This document shows positions 1 to 10,762 of a stretch of 64,000 bases of DNA, one piece after another. The position numbers and the translations under genes are program-made. Every line of letters begins with the position of its first letter. Position 1 is the first letter of the stretch. Origin of the DNA: Pararobbsia alpina (GTDB taxonomy: Bacteria > Pseudomonadota > Gammaproteobacteria > Burkholderiales > Burkholderiaceae); contig NZ_CADIKM010000004.1 of NCBI RefSeq assembly GCF_902859895.1, positions 248,001-312,000 on the forward strand, in the 5' to 3' direction. Under the pieces are notes generated by a model. The model was given only the letters and a program-made list of their open reading frames with translations, was not told the DNA's origin and ran no database searches.

Positions 1-153
1 GCTGAGAACGGCGCGAAGAGCTACTTCACGGCCAATTTCCCCGAGTACTGGCTGTTCTTCCTCGGCCTGATTTTCGTGCTCGTTCCTCTCCTGCTGCCCA
101 GAGGCATCATGGGCATTTCGGCGCTGCTGAGCCGCAAGCGGGGTGGACGATGA
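1..153 (+). CDS. urtC: Urea ABC transporter permease UrtC, C-terminal end (partial)
   Basis: Frame 1 is open from the window edge to TGA at 151-153 and encodes the last 50 residues of a membrane protein. It has one hydrophobic segment (around YWLFFLGLIFVLVPLLL) followed by a basic tail (SRKRGG), as at the end of branched-chain-amino-acid/urea-type permeases. The assignment depends on context: the next two genes are UrtD-like and UrtE-like ATPases and the urease operon follows. The stop overlaps the urtD ATG at 150 (ATGA), indicating translational coupling. The start and most of the gene lie outside the window. Confidence 0.75.
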   Translation, partial: AENGAKSYFTANFPEYWLFFLGLIFVLVPLLLPRGIMGISALLSRKRGGR

Positions 154-1032
154 CGCTCAAACCCAAGCTCGAAGAATCGTTCGACACGACGCTCGACGAT
201 GCGCTGCAAGGTCGTACGAGCGCGACCACAACGGGCCTCGGCCATGTCGTGTCGACTGATTCGATCGATACCTCGCACGGCCCGATCCTTTATCTCGAGG
301 ACGTGACGGTCAGCTTCGACGGTTTCCGTGCGCTCAACAAGCTCACCTTGTCGATCGACACAGGCGAGCTGCGCTGCGTAATCGGCCCGAACGGCGCGGG
401 CAAGACCACCATGATGGACGTGATCACCGGCAAGACGCGGCTCGACTCGGGCAGCGTCTTTCTCGGTCAGTCGATCGACCTGACGCGGTTCAACGAGCCG
501 CAGATCGCGATGAGCGGGGTCGGCCGCAATTCCAGAAGCCGACGGTCTTCGAACAGCACCCGGTCTGGGAAAACCTCGAACTCGCCATGCGCTTGCCGAA
601 CGAGGACAGCCGCGGCTGGCTCGCCTCGCCGCGCGCGCGTCTCACCACCGATGCGCGCGAACACATCGAGAGCACGCTGGCGCTGCTGCATCTCGAAGCT
701 GAAGCCTATCGCCAGACGGGCGAGTTCTCGCATGGCCAGAAGCAGCGGCTCGAAATCGGCATGCTGCTGATGCAGCGTCCGCAGCTGTTGTTGCTCGACG
801 AGCCTGCCGCCGGCATGACCGACAACGAGACGATGCAGCTTGCGGAACTGCTCGACCGCCTGCGCGGCACGTGTTCGATGATGGTGTCGAACACGATATG
901 GAATTCGTCGCCGCGCTGTCCGGCGAACATGGCCGCGTGACAGTGATGGCCGAAGGCAGCGTGCTCGCCGAAGGCACGCTCGATGCGGTCAAGCGCAACG
1001 AGACAGTGATCGAGTCCTATCTGGGCCGATAA
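150..1032 (+). pseudogene. urtD: Urea ABC transporter ATPase UrtD, broken by two frameshifts
   Basis: The ATG at 150 opens an ABC ATPase with Walker A GPNGAGKTT. The reading is in frame 3 up to GVGR, continues in frame 2 (FQKPTVFEQHPVWENLELAM, LDEP Walker B), then in frame 1 (VEHDMEFVAALSGEHGRV) to TAA at 1030-1032. Each switch is explained by loss of one base, near 529 and near 885. Joined, the three frames give a complete UrtD of about 293 residues, the cytoplasmic ATPase of the high-affinity urea importer. As read, no intact protein is made. A sequencing error cannot be excluded for either single-base lesion, but the next gene is also damaged while every urease gene is intact. Confidence 0.8.
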
Positions 1033-1077
1033 CCAAGCCGGGTGTCTGGCACCCGCTACCCAGCAAGGACGAAGACG

Positions 1078-1713
1078 ATGTTAGAAATCGACGCATTGAA
1101 TCAGTACTACGGCGGCAGCCACATCCTGCGCAACGTGACGATGACGGCGCCCGCCGGCAAGCTCACCGTGCTGCTCGGCCGCAACGGCGTAGGGCGAGAC
1201 CACCTTGTTGCGCTGCCTGATGGGTGTCGTGCAGGCGAAGAATGGCCACGTCAAATGGCGCGACCAGGTGCTGAGCGGCCTGCCTCCGTATGGCCGTGTC
1301 GAACGCGGGCTCGCCTACGTGCCGCAAGGGCGCCACATCTTTCCGCGTCTCACGGTCGAGGAGAACCTGCTGGTCGGCGCGGCCAGTCTGCCTAAGCGCG
1401 CCAAGACGATTCCGGAGCGGATCTATGAACTCTTTCCTGTGCTCAAGGACACGCGCGCGCGCCGCGGCGGCGATCTGTCGGGCGGCCAGCAGCAGCTCGC
1501 GATCGGCCGCGCGCTCATGAGCGAACCGCAGTTGCCCGCGACATCGGGAGGACTTTGCGCCGGCTTGTCAACGAGGACGGCATGACGATCCTGCTGGTCG
1601 AGCAGTACTACGATTTTGCACGCGAGCTCGCCGATCACTACTGGGTCATGAGCCGCGGCGAGATCGTCGCGGGTGGCGCGGGCAGCGACATGGATCAGGC
1701 GGGGATACGGTAG
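1078..1713 (+). pseudogene. urtE: Urea ABC transporter ATPase UrtE, broken (frameshift plus internal deletion)
   Basis: The ATG at 1078 begins MLEIDALNQYYGGSHILRNV, typical of UrtE. The frame shifts by one extra base near 1192-1195 inside Walker A. The corrected reading is GRNGVGETT, so the invariant Lys is also lost. The protein continues (GRHIFPRLTVEENLLVGAA) through the signature motif LSGGQQQ to ALMSEPQL. It then jumps frame near 1534 directly to RDIGRTLRRLVNEDGMTI and ends at TAG 1711-1713. The residues expected in between, the Walker B segment LLLDEPTEG and what follows, are absent, so roughly 45 bases are missing. A gap of that size is hard to explain as a base-calling error, so I read this as real gene decay. 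Confidence 0.8.
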
Positions 1714-1795
1714 ATGATCGCAGTCTGAAGCCTCGCTGCACCCTCAATTGCCTGATAATGTTCATCCCTCTCCTTTGCCGCGCGCCTGTTGTCCG

Positions 1796-2773
1796 ATGAA
1801 CGTTCCTGCCGAGTCCGCTGTTTCCCTCACGTCGTCCGGGCGGGACGACCGATTGCGCAACCCTGGTTTTTTTGGAGCACCGGCCGATGCCGATGGCCTC
1901 GCAAATACTGGCGGTGCGGGTGCGGGTGCGGGTGCAGGTATGGACCCACGCTGGCACGGCCACCTCTCGCTTGGCTTCGAGCGGCACGGTACACGCACTG
2001 TGCTGGCGCACCGCAAGCACGAGGGGCCGCTGCGCGTGCAGAAGCCGCTCTATCCCGAAGGCGAATCGATCTGTCATGCGGTGCTGGTTCACCCGCCCGG
2101 CGGCGTTGCGGGAGGCGATGCGCTGGCGATCGACGTGACACTGGGCGCGCACAGCCACGCCCTGCTGACCACCCCGGGTGCGACGAAGTGGTACAAGGCC
2201 AATCAGCGTCGTGCCAGCCAGGCAATCGCGCTCAGGCTCGAATCCGGAGCGAAGCTCGACTGGCTGCCACAGAACAATCTGATCTTCGATTCGGCTGATG
2301 TTTCGCTCGACTTCACGCTGACCCTCGCCGAAGGCGCGACAGCGCTCGGCTGGGACGTCACCCAACTCGGGCGTCACGCGGCGGGCGAACAATGGACGAA
2401 TGCCGCACTGCGTGCCGAAAGCCGGATCGTCGGCGCGCAAGGAGAACTGCTCTGGTTTGAACGCGCGGTGCTCGACTCCGCCTCGCCGCTGCGCACGGCC
2501 GCGCAGGCGCTCGGCGGGTATCCCGCGTTCGGTACGCTTTGGGCCGTGGGGCCGGCCTGCACGCCCGAGCTCGCCGAAACACTCGGTGCGAGCCTGCCTT
2601 ACGAAGATGCGCTGCGCGCAGGTGTGAGCTGCCTGCCCGGCAACGTGCTGCTCGTACGGGTCGTCGCCGCGTCGATGCAATCGCTCCAGGCTTTGCTGGT
2701 CGATTGCTGGCTTCGGCTGCGCCCGCTGGTTCATGGCGTTCCCGCGCAGCCGCTGCGACTCTGGACCACGTGA
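1796..2773 (+). CDS. ureD: Urease accessory protein UreD
   Basis: UreD (UreH) is a scaffold that binds apo-urease with UreF and UreG and channels nickel into the active site. The body from about residue 50 ([20 protein letters not shown], then [13 protein letters not shown] and [10 protein letters not shown]) is characteristic of proteobacterial UreD. The frame is open from a TTG at 1748. I chose the ATG at 1796 (MNVPAESAV), giving 325 residues. The family is nearer 280, so the first ~50 residues, including a GAGAGAG run encoded by a six-base repeat, are a poorly conserved extension and the true start could be later (for example the ATG before DPRWHG near 1940). It is the first gene of the urease operon, about 80 bp after broken urtE. 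Confidence 0.9.
   Translation: MNVPAESAVSLTSSGRDDRLRNPGFFGAPADADGLANTGGAGAGAGAGMDPRWHGHLSLGFERHGTRTVLAHRKHEGPLRVQKPLYPEGESICHAVLVHPPGGVAGGDALAIDVTLGAHSHALLTTPGATKWYKANQRRASQAIALRLESGAKLDWLPQNNLIFDSADVSLDFTLTLAEGATALGWDVTQLGRHAAGEQWTNAALRAESRIVGAQGELLWFERAVLDSASPLRTAAQALGGYPAFGTLWAVGPACTPELAETLGASLPYEDALRAGVSCLPGNVLLVRVVAASMQSLQALLVDCWLRLRPLVHGVPAQPLRLWTT
1913..1936 (+). repeat. Hexanucleotide tandem repeat in the ureD N-terminus
   Basis: Three GGTGCG units and a fourth GGTGCA unit stand in tandem, encoding alternating Gly-Ala. Because the unit is six bases, copy-number change would keep the frame and alter only linker length. Confidence 0.8.
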
Positions 2774-2928
2774 ACGACAGTCATCACTGATGCCGGCACG
2801 ACGCGTCATGCTGCTGCGCAACACAAAATGCTAGCGCCATACCCTGAACATATGCGGCCGAATAACTTCCAATCGTGTCCAAATGATACGATCGCCCTTC
2901 TCTCACTCTTGCGTTGCGGTCCCCTCCG

Positions 2929-3231
2929 ATGAACCTGACGCCTCGCGAAAAAGACAAGCTGCTGATCTTCACCGCGGCGCTGCTCGCCGAACGGCGTCGC
3001 GCGCGCGGGCTTAAGCTCAACCACCCGGAAGCCGTCGCGCTGATCAGCGCGGCACTGATGGAAGCCGCCCGTGACGGAATGACCGTCGCCGAAGTCATGC
3101 ACTACGGCACGACCCTGCTCACGCGTGACGACGTCATGGACGGCATTCCGGAAATGATCCCGGACGTCCAGGTCGAAGCGACCTTCCCTGACGGCACCAA
3201 GCTCGTGACCGTGCATCACCCGATTTCCTGA
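2929..3231 (+). CDS. ureA: Urease gamma subunit UreA
   Basis: A 100-residue protein starting [20 protein letters not shown], the standard length and opening of the urease gamma subunit. It joins UreB and UreC in the (alpha-beta-gamma)3 enzyme that hydrolyses urea to ammonia and carbamate in the cytoplasm. The ATG at 2929 is preferred over the in-frame TTG at 2914 because it gives the conserved N-terminus. It lies 155 bp after ureD; no clear terminator is seen in that gap, so it probably belongs to the same operon but may have its own promoter. Confidence 0.97.
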   Translation: MNLTPREKDKLLIFTAALLAERRRARGLKLNHPEAVALISAALMEAARDGMTVAEVMHYGTTLLTRDDVMDGIPEMIPDVQVEATFPDGTKLVTVHHPIS

Positions 3232-3306
3232 CACTGCCGTGCCCGCGCGACCGCCCGCCACAGGCGCAAGGCGGCCCCCGGCGGCGCCACCGACTGGAGC
3301 TTTCAC

Positions 3307-3612
3307 ATGATTCCCGGCGAACTGCTCACCGACGACGGCGAGCACGAACTCAACGCAGGCAGGCCGACCACGAGCGTGACGGTTGCCAATACCGGCGACC
3401 GCCCCGTTCAGGTGGGCTCGCATTTCCATTTCTATGAAGTGAATCCCGCGCTCACATTCGATCGCGAGCAGGCGCGCGGTTTCCGGCTCAATATCGCGTC
3501 GGGCACCGCGGTGCGGTTCGAGCCGGGACAGGAACGCACGGTCGAGCTGGTTGCGCTGTCCGGCGACCGGATCGTCTACGGATTCAATGCCAAGGTGATG
3601 GGCAAGCTCTGA
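3307..3612 (+). CDS. ureB: Urease beta subunit UreB
   Basis: A 101-residue protein beginning [18 protein letters not shown] with the conserved core [19 protein letters not shown], diagnostic of the urease beta subunit. It is structural, packing against UreC, and holds no catalytic metal ligand. It is 75 bp downstream of ureA and 13 bp upstream of ureC. The subunits are separate genes (gamma, beta, alpha), as in most proteobacteria. Confidence 0.97.
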   Translation: MIPGELLTDDGEHELNAGRPTTSVTVANTGDRPVQVGSHFHFYEVNPALTFDREQARGFRLNIASGTAVRFEPGQERTVELVALSGDRIVYGFNAKVMGKL

Positions 3613-3625
3613 GGAATATTTGACC

Positions 3626-5332
<1,707 letters not shown>

Positions 5333-5461
5333 GCGGGGCGCGCAGGCTGGCGTGTGGTGTTGAAATGCAGGTCGGGCGCAAGGACGGTTCCGCTTCATGG
5401 CGGTAACGTCGCGGTGGCGCCCGGACAGATCGATTAAGTGCCGCGAGGCAAGGCAGTGACG

Positions 5462-6256
5462 ATGCGAACGCTGAACAGACTCATTCCACCCGGCACGCGG
5501 CTCGCGAAGCCGCTGCTTGCACGTGCGGCGGTGCTGACGCTTGCGTTCGACGAACGGCGCAAGAGCCGGCTGGCGACCACGCTCGACACCGGCGAGGAAA
5601 TCGGCGTGATGCTGCCGCGCGGCACCGTGCTCGCTGACGGCGACATCCTGATCGCGGACGATGGCGGTCTGGTGCGTGTCGTTGCGGCACCGCAGCCCGT
5701 GTTGCGCGTGAGCGGCACTACCGCACTCGCGCTGACGCGCGCGGCGTATCACCTCGGCAACCGGCACACGCCCGTCGAGATCGGCGACGGTTATCTCCAG
5801 ATCGAAGATGATCCCGTGCTCGCCGACATGCTGCTCCGCCTCGGCATGAAGGTCGAACAGGCGAACCGTCCGTTTACGCCGGAGACCGGTGCGTATGGCG
5901 GTGGTCACAAGCATGGGCACGACGAGACGTTCGCGGAGGACTATGCGATCGCGCAGCAGGTGTTCGGCGAGCATCATGGGCATGAGCAGGGCCATGAGCA
6001 TGAGCACGGAGATGCGCATGGGCATGCTCATCAACATGCCGGCGAACATTCGCACGATCATGGGCACGGTCACAAGCATGCCGGTGATCACGCACATGGT
6101 CATGGCCACGGCCATCATGCCTGCGACCACTCACATGGTCATGACCACAGCCACTCGCATGATCAAGAGCACAGCCACTCGCATGATCAAGAGCACAAGC
6201 ATGGGCATGACCACAAGCATGCCGGCGAGCACACGCACAAGCACTCGCACGACTGA
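5462..6256 (+). CDS. ureE: Urease nickel metallochaperone UreE with a very long His-rich tail
   Basis: The N-terminal ~150 residues ([63 protein letters not shown]) match UreE, which binds nickel and passes it to UreG. The ATG at 5462 is preferred to the in-frame GTG at 5438. From about residue 150 the protein becomes a ~118-residue His/Gly/Asp/Glu/Lys tail with about 43 histidines, mainly GH, DH, EH, SH and KH pairs. It makes the protein 264 residues against roughly 150-200 in common UreE. Such tails bind several nickel ions and may also act as a nickel store. The stop is 9 bp before ureF. Confidence 0.95.
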   Translation: MRTLNRLIPPGTRLAKPLLARAAVLTLAFDERRKSRLATTLDTGEEIGVMLPRGTVLADGDILIADDGGLVRVVAAPQPVLRVSGTTALALTRAAYHLGNRHTPVEIGDGYLQIEDDPVLADMLLRLGMKVEQANRPFTPETGAYGGGHKHGHDETFAEDYAIAQQVFGEHHGHEQGHEHEHGDAHGHAHQHAGEHSHDHGHGHKHAGDHAHGHGHGHHACDHSHGHDHSHSHDQEHSHSHDQEHKHGHDHKHAGEHTHKHSHD

Positions 6257-6265
6257 TTTGCCATC

Positions 6266-6955
6266 ATGCAGACGGGCGAACTGATTGGACTATTGCATCT
6301 CGCGTCGCCGGCCCTACCGATCGGTGCATTCAGCTATTCACAAGGGCTGGAGGCCGCCGTCGAAACCGGACAGGTCGTCGACGGCCCGAGCGCGGGCGCG
6401 TGGATCGCGAACGGCATCGAGCATATTCTCGCCCATGGCGAGCTGCCTTTCCTCGCTCATCAGTTCCGACGATGGGAACACTTCGACACGCACGCGCGCG
6501 AAACACTCGTACAGGCAAACCGTGAGTTTCTAGCGAGCCGTGAATCAGCCGAGCTGCGTCAGGAAACCGAACAGATGGGCTGGTCTCTTGGACAGTTGTG
6601 CCAGTCGCTCGAATGGGGCGATCCTGCGCGCCGCGCCGCGCTTGCCGCCATCAAGCCGCTCGCCTTGCCAACCGTGTTTGCATTCGCGGCCTATGCCCAT
6701 CAAGCGACGATCGAGGGCACGCTGACTGCCTATGCGTTCAGCGTGGCCGAGAACCAGGTTTCCGCCGCGCTCAAGGCCGTGCCGCTCGGCCAGCTCGCCG
6801 GCCAGCGCGCGCTGGTCGCCCAGCGCGAGCCGATCGCGCGCGCGGTCGCGATAGCGCTCGCAACGCGCGAGGAAGACATCGTGACGTTCGCACCGCTGCT
6901 CGGCATCCTGTCCGCTCGGCACGAGTCGCAGTACTCGCGCTTGTTCCGCTCCTAG
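6266..6955 (+). CDS. ureF: Urease accessory protein UreF
   Basis: 229 residues with the UreF opening [21 protein letters not shown] and the conserved end [16 protein letters not shown]. UreF bridges UreD-bound apo-urease and the UreG GTPase and gates GTP hydrolysis during nickel delivery. The ATG at 6266 directly follows ureE. Length and both conserved ends are as expected, so it appears intact. Confidence 0.96.
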   Translation: MQTGELIGLLHLASPALPIGAFSYSQGLEAAVETGQVVDGPSAGAWIANGIEHILAHGELPFLAHQFRRWEHFDTHARETLVQANREFLASRESAELRQETEQMGWSLGQLCQSLEWGDPARRAALAAIKPLALPTVFAFAAYAHQATIEGTLTAYAFSVAENQVSAALKAVPLGQLAGQRALVAQREPIARAVAIALATREEDIVTFAPLLGILSARHESQYSRLFRS

Positions 6956-7116
6956 CGGTGCATCGCTCGTCTATACGAATACAAGGACGTTTAATGAAGA
7001 CATCGGCTACCTGCTTATCGGAACATCCCCACATCAACACCCCGGTCACGCCAAGACATCAATAAATCGACACACCGTACGCGCACACTGTACCCCGACG
7101 AGAAACCGAGTCCGAC

Positions 7117-7752
7117 ATGAACGCACCCTCTCCCACCCGCACCAAGAAACTTCCGCCCCTGCGCGTCGGCATCGGAGGGCCGGTCGGTTCCGGCAAGACC
7201 ACGCTCGTCGAAATGCTATGCAAGGCGATGCGCGAGCGCTATGACCTCGTCGTCATCACGAACGATATTTACACCAAGGAAGACCAGCGCCTGCTGACCG
7301 TCGCGGGCGCCTTGCCCGCTGAACGGATCATGGGTGTCGAGACCGGCGGTTGCCCGCATACCGCGATCCGTGAAGACGCATCGATCAATCTCGAAGCGGT
7401 CGACCGGATGCTCACGCGCTTTCCGGACGCCGACATCGTCTTTATCGAATCGGGCGGCGACAATCTGGCGGCGACCTTCAGCCCCGAACTGTCCGACCTG
7501 ACGATCTATGTGATCGACGTCGCCGGCGGCGAAAAAATTCCGCGCAAGGGCGGCCCCGGCATCACGAAGTCCGATCTGCTCCTTATCAACAAGACCGACC
7601 TTGCGCCGATGGTCGGCGCGTCGCTCGAGATCATGGCATCCGATGCGAAGAAGATGCGCGGCGAGCGCCCGTTCGCCATGTCGAACCTCAAGTCGCAGGC
7701 CGGACTGCAGGAAGTCATCTCATTTATTGAGACTAAGGGTTTGCTTAAATAA
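7117..7752 (+). CDS. ureG: Urease accessory GTPase UreG
   Basis: 211 residues, a SIMIBI-class GTPase that carries nickel from UreE to the UreD-UreF-urease complex. Walker A is [15 protein letters not shown], the nickel-binding motif Cys-Pro-His is in ETGGCPHTA, followed by [15 protein letters not shown] and the base-recognition motif NKTD. It is separated from ureF by 161 bp in which I see only a 23-codon ORF (MKTSATCLSEHPH) that I do not call. It closes the urease operon. Confidence 0.97.
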   Translation: MNAPSPTRTKKLPPLRVGIGGPVGSGKTTLVEMLCKAMRERYDLVVITNDIYTKEDQRLLTVAGALPAERIMGVETGGCPHTAIREDASINLEAVDRMLTRFPDADIVFIESGGDNLAATFSPELSDLTIYVIDVAGGEKIPRKGGPGITKSDLLLINKTDLAPMVGASLEIMASDAKKMRGERPFAMSNLKSQAGLQEVISFIETKGLLK

Positions 7753-7862
7753 TGATAGGATGCTCGCAAATTAAATGAGCTAGTAAAACAAAAAAGACTG
7801 TTTGCTTTTGTTCTGCAGTCCAGGCTTTTGAATATTTGAAGACCAAGAATCGGGGTAGCTAG

Positions 7863-8675
7863 ATGGCTGGTGGGGTTTCGTATGTCTGCATTTCGCTGAC
7901 TCGCGCGCACGAACGCCGGGCCTTGATGGAACGGCAATTCGAGAAGCACAAGATCAAGGTTCGGTTCTTCGATGCAATCGAACCGGCCGGCCCTCTAGAT
8001 AAAATCGAAAACTACGATCTCGAGCGACGAGTACAGCAATACGGCGTACCCCTCACGCGTGGCGAGGTGGGTTGCTTTCTGAGTCATCGAGAAGTCTGGC
8101 GTGAGCTGGTTGCGTCCGGCGATGAAGCCTGTTGCGTGATGGAAGACGACATCGTGCTTCGCGATGGCTTCAGCTCCGCTGTAGACGAAGTGTTCGCCGC
8201 GCGATCGCATTGGGATATGGTCCGGCTGATGGGCCTCGTCCATGCACGGCCCAAGATCCCGACTGCCGTGCTGGCAAGCGGCATGAAATTGATGTGGATG
8301 AAGCGCCATCCTGACGGCACCCAGTGCTATGTGATCACTCGCGAAGCGGCGATCAGGATGCTGGAGAATACCGATCGATTCTTCAATGCCGTCGACAATG
8401 CCATCGACCGGCAATGGGATCATCGGCTTCGCCTGTACATCACCTCGCCTGAGTTCGTCGAACTGGCGGAGACCGAGTCCATGATCGGCGACCGTCCGAG
8501 CATCCCGAATATCGCCGTCCGGCTCAGGGTCAAGTTTCACCGACGGATCGATAAGCTGAAGATGACCATTTACCATATGCGCAATCGTCCAAGGCAGCCC
8601 TCCATCCACCAGCCTCCCACGTCGCAGCCTGCTTCCGACAAGCGGATCGGTAAGGGCTTGAAACTGACCAGCTAA
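7863..8675 (+). CDS. Glycosyltransferase family 25 (LPS-type)
   Basis: 270 residues starting VSYVCISLTRAHERRALMER and containing YGVPLTRGEVGCFLSH and ACCVMEDDIVL, the hallmark blocks of GT25 enzymes (the family of LPS beta-1,4-galactosyltransferases and Lex1-type proteins). The EDD motif is the nucleotide-sugar/metal site. The last ~50 residues are basic and Pro/Ser/Gln-rich (PRQPSIHQPPTSQPASDK), a likely membrane-associating or disordered tail. It follows ureG across a 110 bp AT-rich gap, unlike the flanking GC-rich coding sequence, so it is probably transcribed from its own promoter. The exact sugar is not predictable. Confidence 0.9.
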   Translation: MAGGVSYVCISLTRAHERRALMERQFEKHKIKVRFFDAIEPAGPLDKIENYDLERRVQQYGVPLTRGEVGCFLSHREVWRELVASGDEACCVMEDDIVLRDGFSSAVDEVFAARSHWDMVRLMGLVHARPKIPTAVLASGMKLMWMKRHPDGTQCYVITREAAIRMLENTDRFFNAVDNAIDRQWDHRLRLYITSPEFVELAETESMIGDRPSIPNIAVRLRVKFHRRIDKLKMTIYHMRNRPRQPSIHQPPTSQPASDKRIGKGLKLTS

Positions 8676-8776
8676 GCAGGAGGCATTGACGGAACCGGGC
8701 TGCGAGGCTTCGGTTTCGCCAATGCCACGTCGAGCATGGCAGCGTTGCCAATGTAGCCTCGCCGCCGACTGCGCCT

Positions 8777-8813
8777 CAAAAAAACGGGCGTTGTCCGCCG
8801 ACAAACGCCCGCT
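8777..8813 (-). terminator. Rho-independent terminator for the GH2 gene
   Basis: Read on the minus strand, a GC-rich hairpin (arms around GCGGGCGTTTGTC and GACAACGCCCG) is followed immediately by a run of seven T. It lies ~20-55 bp beyond the stop of the minus-strand glycosidase. The same hairpin ends the plus-strand GT25 region but has no U tract in that direction. Confidence 0.8.
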
Positions 8814-8831
8814 GAAGCTACCGCCCTACCG

Positions 8832-10679
8832 TCAACCCTTGAGTCCCGTGGCTGCCAGCTTCGCCAACCAGCGCTCGTTGTAGCCGAGCGGATTGGCCTT
8901 GAAATCCCGCCGCGCCGCGGCCACTGCGCCGAGCGTCGCGCGCGCGAGGCCGACAAGATCGGCTTTCGCTTCGCGGGTGTCAGTCAACAGACCATTTTTT
9001 TCAAGGAAGGTGTCGGTGAGCTGCGTATAGCAGAAGCCCGATAGCGCCGACGAGCGATGCAGCGCATCGAGCAATGCGGTATAGCGCTCGAGCAGTTGCT
9101 CGCCTGAAGTCGCGACCGAGTAGCCCCACCCCTCGCCTTCCGTGATGCAGGCGATGCCGCCGAACTCCGTGAGCAGCACCGGACGTCCCGCAGCGCTATA
9201 GCCGTCGAGCATCAGGCGCCGGCGCGAGGGCCGCACCGAGGCAAGCGTCGCGTCGATCGCCTCGCGGCTACCGTAGCGCGCAAACAGTACCTCGGGCTCG
9301 TGGTGATAGTCGTGAATATTCACGAGATCGCCGCAGGGCATTTCCCAGCCGTCGTTGCCAACCACGGGGCGCGTATCGTCCATCGCGTGCGTGATCTCGT
9401 AGAGCGCCTTCACGAGTGCAACCTGGCGCTGTGAATGGGGCAGGTCCGGAACACCCCACGATTCATTGATCGGCACCCACGCGACGATGCACGGATGCGA
9501 GAAGTCGCGTTCGACGACCTGCTGCCATTCATCGATGAGCGTCGACACCGTACGGTCCGAGAAACCGTAGGCCGAGGGCATCTCGCCCCAGACGGCAAGG
9601 CCGAGTACGTCACACCAGTAGAGCCAGCGCGGGTCCTCGACCTTCTGGTGCTTGCGCGCGCCGTTGAAACCGAGAGACTTGATCAGTTCCACATCGCGTT
9701 TGAGACGGGCCGAGTCGGCCGTCATCAGTCCGTCGGGCCAATAGCCTTGATCGAGCACCATGCGTAGCGCGTAAGGGCGGCTGTTCAATGTGAAGCGATC
9801 GCCATCGACCCAGACGCTGCGTAGCGCGGTATAGCTTTCGACGGTATCGAGCAGGTGGCCGTCCGCATCGCGCAACTCGATATGTGCGTCGATCAGTTGC
9901 GGATGCTCAGGGCTCCACAGCCAGTCTTCACGGCCGTTGTCGATCCCATGATCCGATGGTAGCGAGAACACGCGGCCGAACTCGCCGCCCTGGACAAGCG
10001 ACGTGTCGTCGACCAGCGTGCGGCCATTGATCGAGAGCCGCACGCGCACGCTGCCGCCGAGCGGCGCGGCGAGCAGCCGCAAGTCCGCGCGGATTTCCCA
10101 ACGGGCCACATCCGCCTGCCACTTGATCCGGTCGATCCGGCTCGCCGCGACGCGCTCGAGCCAGACCGTGCGCCAGATGCCCGTGGTACGCGGATACCAG
10201 ATCACATGCGGATCGCGCTTCCAGTCCTGCTTGCCGCGCGGCTTGTTCATATCAAAGGGGTCGTCGTCGGCGCGGACCACCACCGTAAAGCGCGACCCCT
10301 TTACGAAGCGCGTGACGTCGAACGAGAACGGTACGTGGCCGCCACGATGCGCGCCCACAAGGACGTCGTCGATATAGACCTGCGCCTCGAAATCGACTGC
10401 GCCGAAATGAAGCAGCAGGCGTTCATCGCCGCCCCCTTGCGCACCCCCGGCCGGCGACTCGCCCAGGACAACTTCTCGCCGGTACCAGACGCGACGATGG
10501 AAATCCGTGACGTGGACACCGGATAGCCTCGCTTCAGGCGGATAGGGCACGAGGATCTCGCGATCGAAATCGACCACCTCGGGCGCGTCGATCAGTGCGT
10601 CATTGTCGAATGCGAACTGCCAGGCCCCGTCGAGGTTGGTCCAGGCGGCGCGCCGAAGCTGTGGACGTGGGTGGTCCAT
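8832..10679 (-). CDS. Glycoside hydrolase family 2 (beta-galactosidase/glucuronidase-like)
   Basis: 615 residues with GH2 architecture: N-terminal sugar-binding jelly roll (TNLDGAWQFAFDN; VHVTDFHRRVWYRREV), immunoglobulin-like middle domain, then a TIM barrel with the general acid in WVPINESWGVPD and the nucleophile in LLTEFGGIA. There is no signal peptide, so it is probably cytoplasmic. Enzymes of this type release beta-galactose, beta-glucuronate or beta-mannose; the substrate cannot be read from motifs. It stands alone between LPS genes with its own terminator, so it need not belong to LPS synthesis. Confidence 0.9.
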   Translation of the reverse strand: MDHPRPQLRRAAWTNLDGAWQFAFDNDALIDAPEVVDFDREILVPYPPEARLSGVHVTDFHRRVWYRREVVLGESPAGGAQGGGDERLLLHFGAVDFEAQVYIDDVLVGAHRGGHVPFSFDVTRFVKGSRFTVVVRADDDPFDMNKPRGKQDWKRDPHVIWYPRTTGIWRTVWLERVAASRIDRIKWQADVARWEIRADLRLLAAPLGGSVRVRLSINGRTLVDDTSLVQGGEFGRVFSLPSDHGIDNGREDWLWSPEHPQLIDAHIELRDADGHLLDTVESYTALRSVWVDGDRFTLNSRPYALRMVLDQGYWPDGLMTADSARLKRDVELIKSLGFNGARKHQKVEDPRWLYWCDVLGLAVWGEMPSAYGFSDRTVSTLIDEWQQVVERDFSHPCIVAWVPINESWGVPDLPHSQRQVALVKALYEITHAMDDTRPVVGNDGWEMPCGDLVNIHDYHHEPEVLFARYGSREAIDATLASVRPSRRRLMLDGYSAAGRPVLLTEFGGIACITEGEGWGYSVATSGEQLLERYTALLDALHRSSALSGFCYTQLTDTFLEKNGLLTDTREAKADLVGLARATLGAVAAARRDFKANPLGYNERWLAKLAATGLKG

Positions 10680-10762
10680 TTCTTTTGTCTCCGTATCTTC
10701 TTGTTGTGGTCGTCAAAGCCTGACGCCTAAGTCGATACTAGCAAGAAATTCATGACCCCACC

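Noticed and set aside
5900-6250. Short repeats in the ureE tail as a CRISPR array
   Set aside because: The repeats are coding His pairs of irregular spacing, without unique spacers of constant length.
6994-7065. 23-codon ORF between ureF and ureG
   Set aside because: Too short, no recognisable product and no clear ribosome site.
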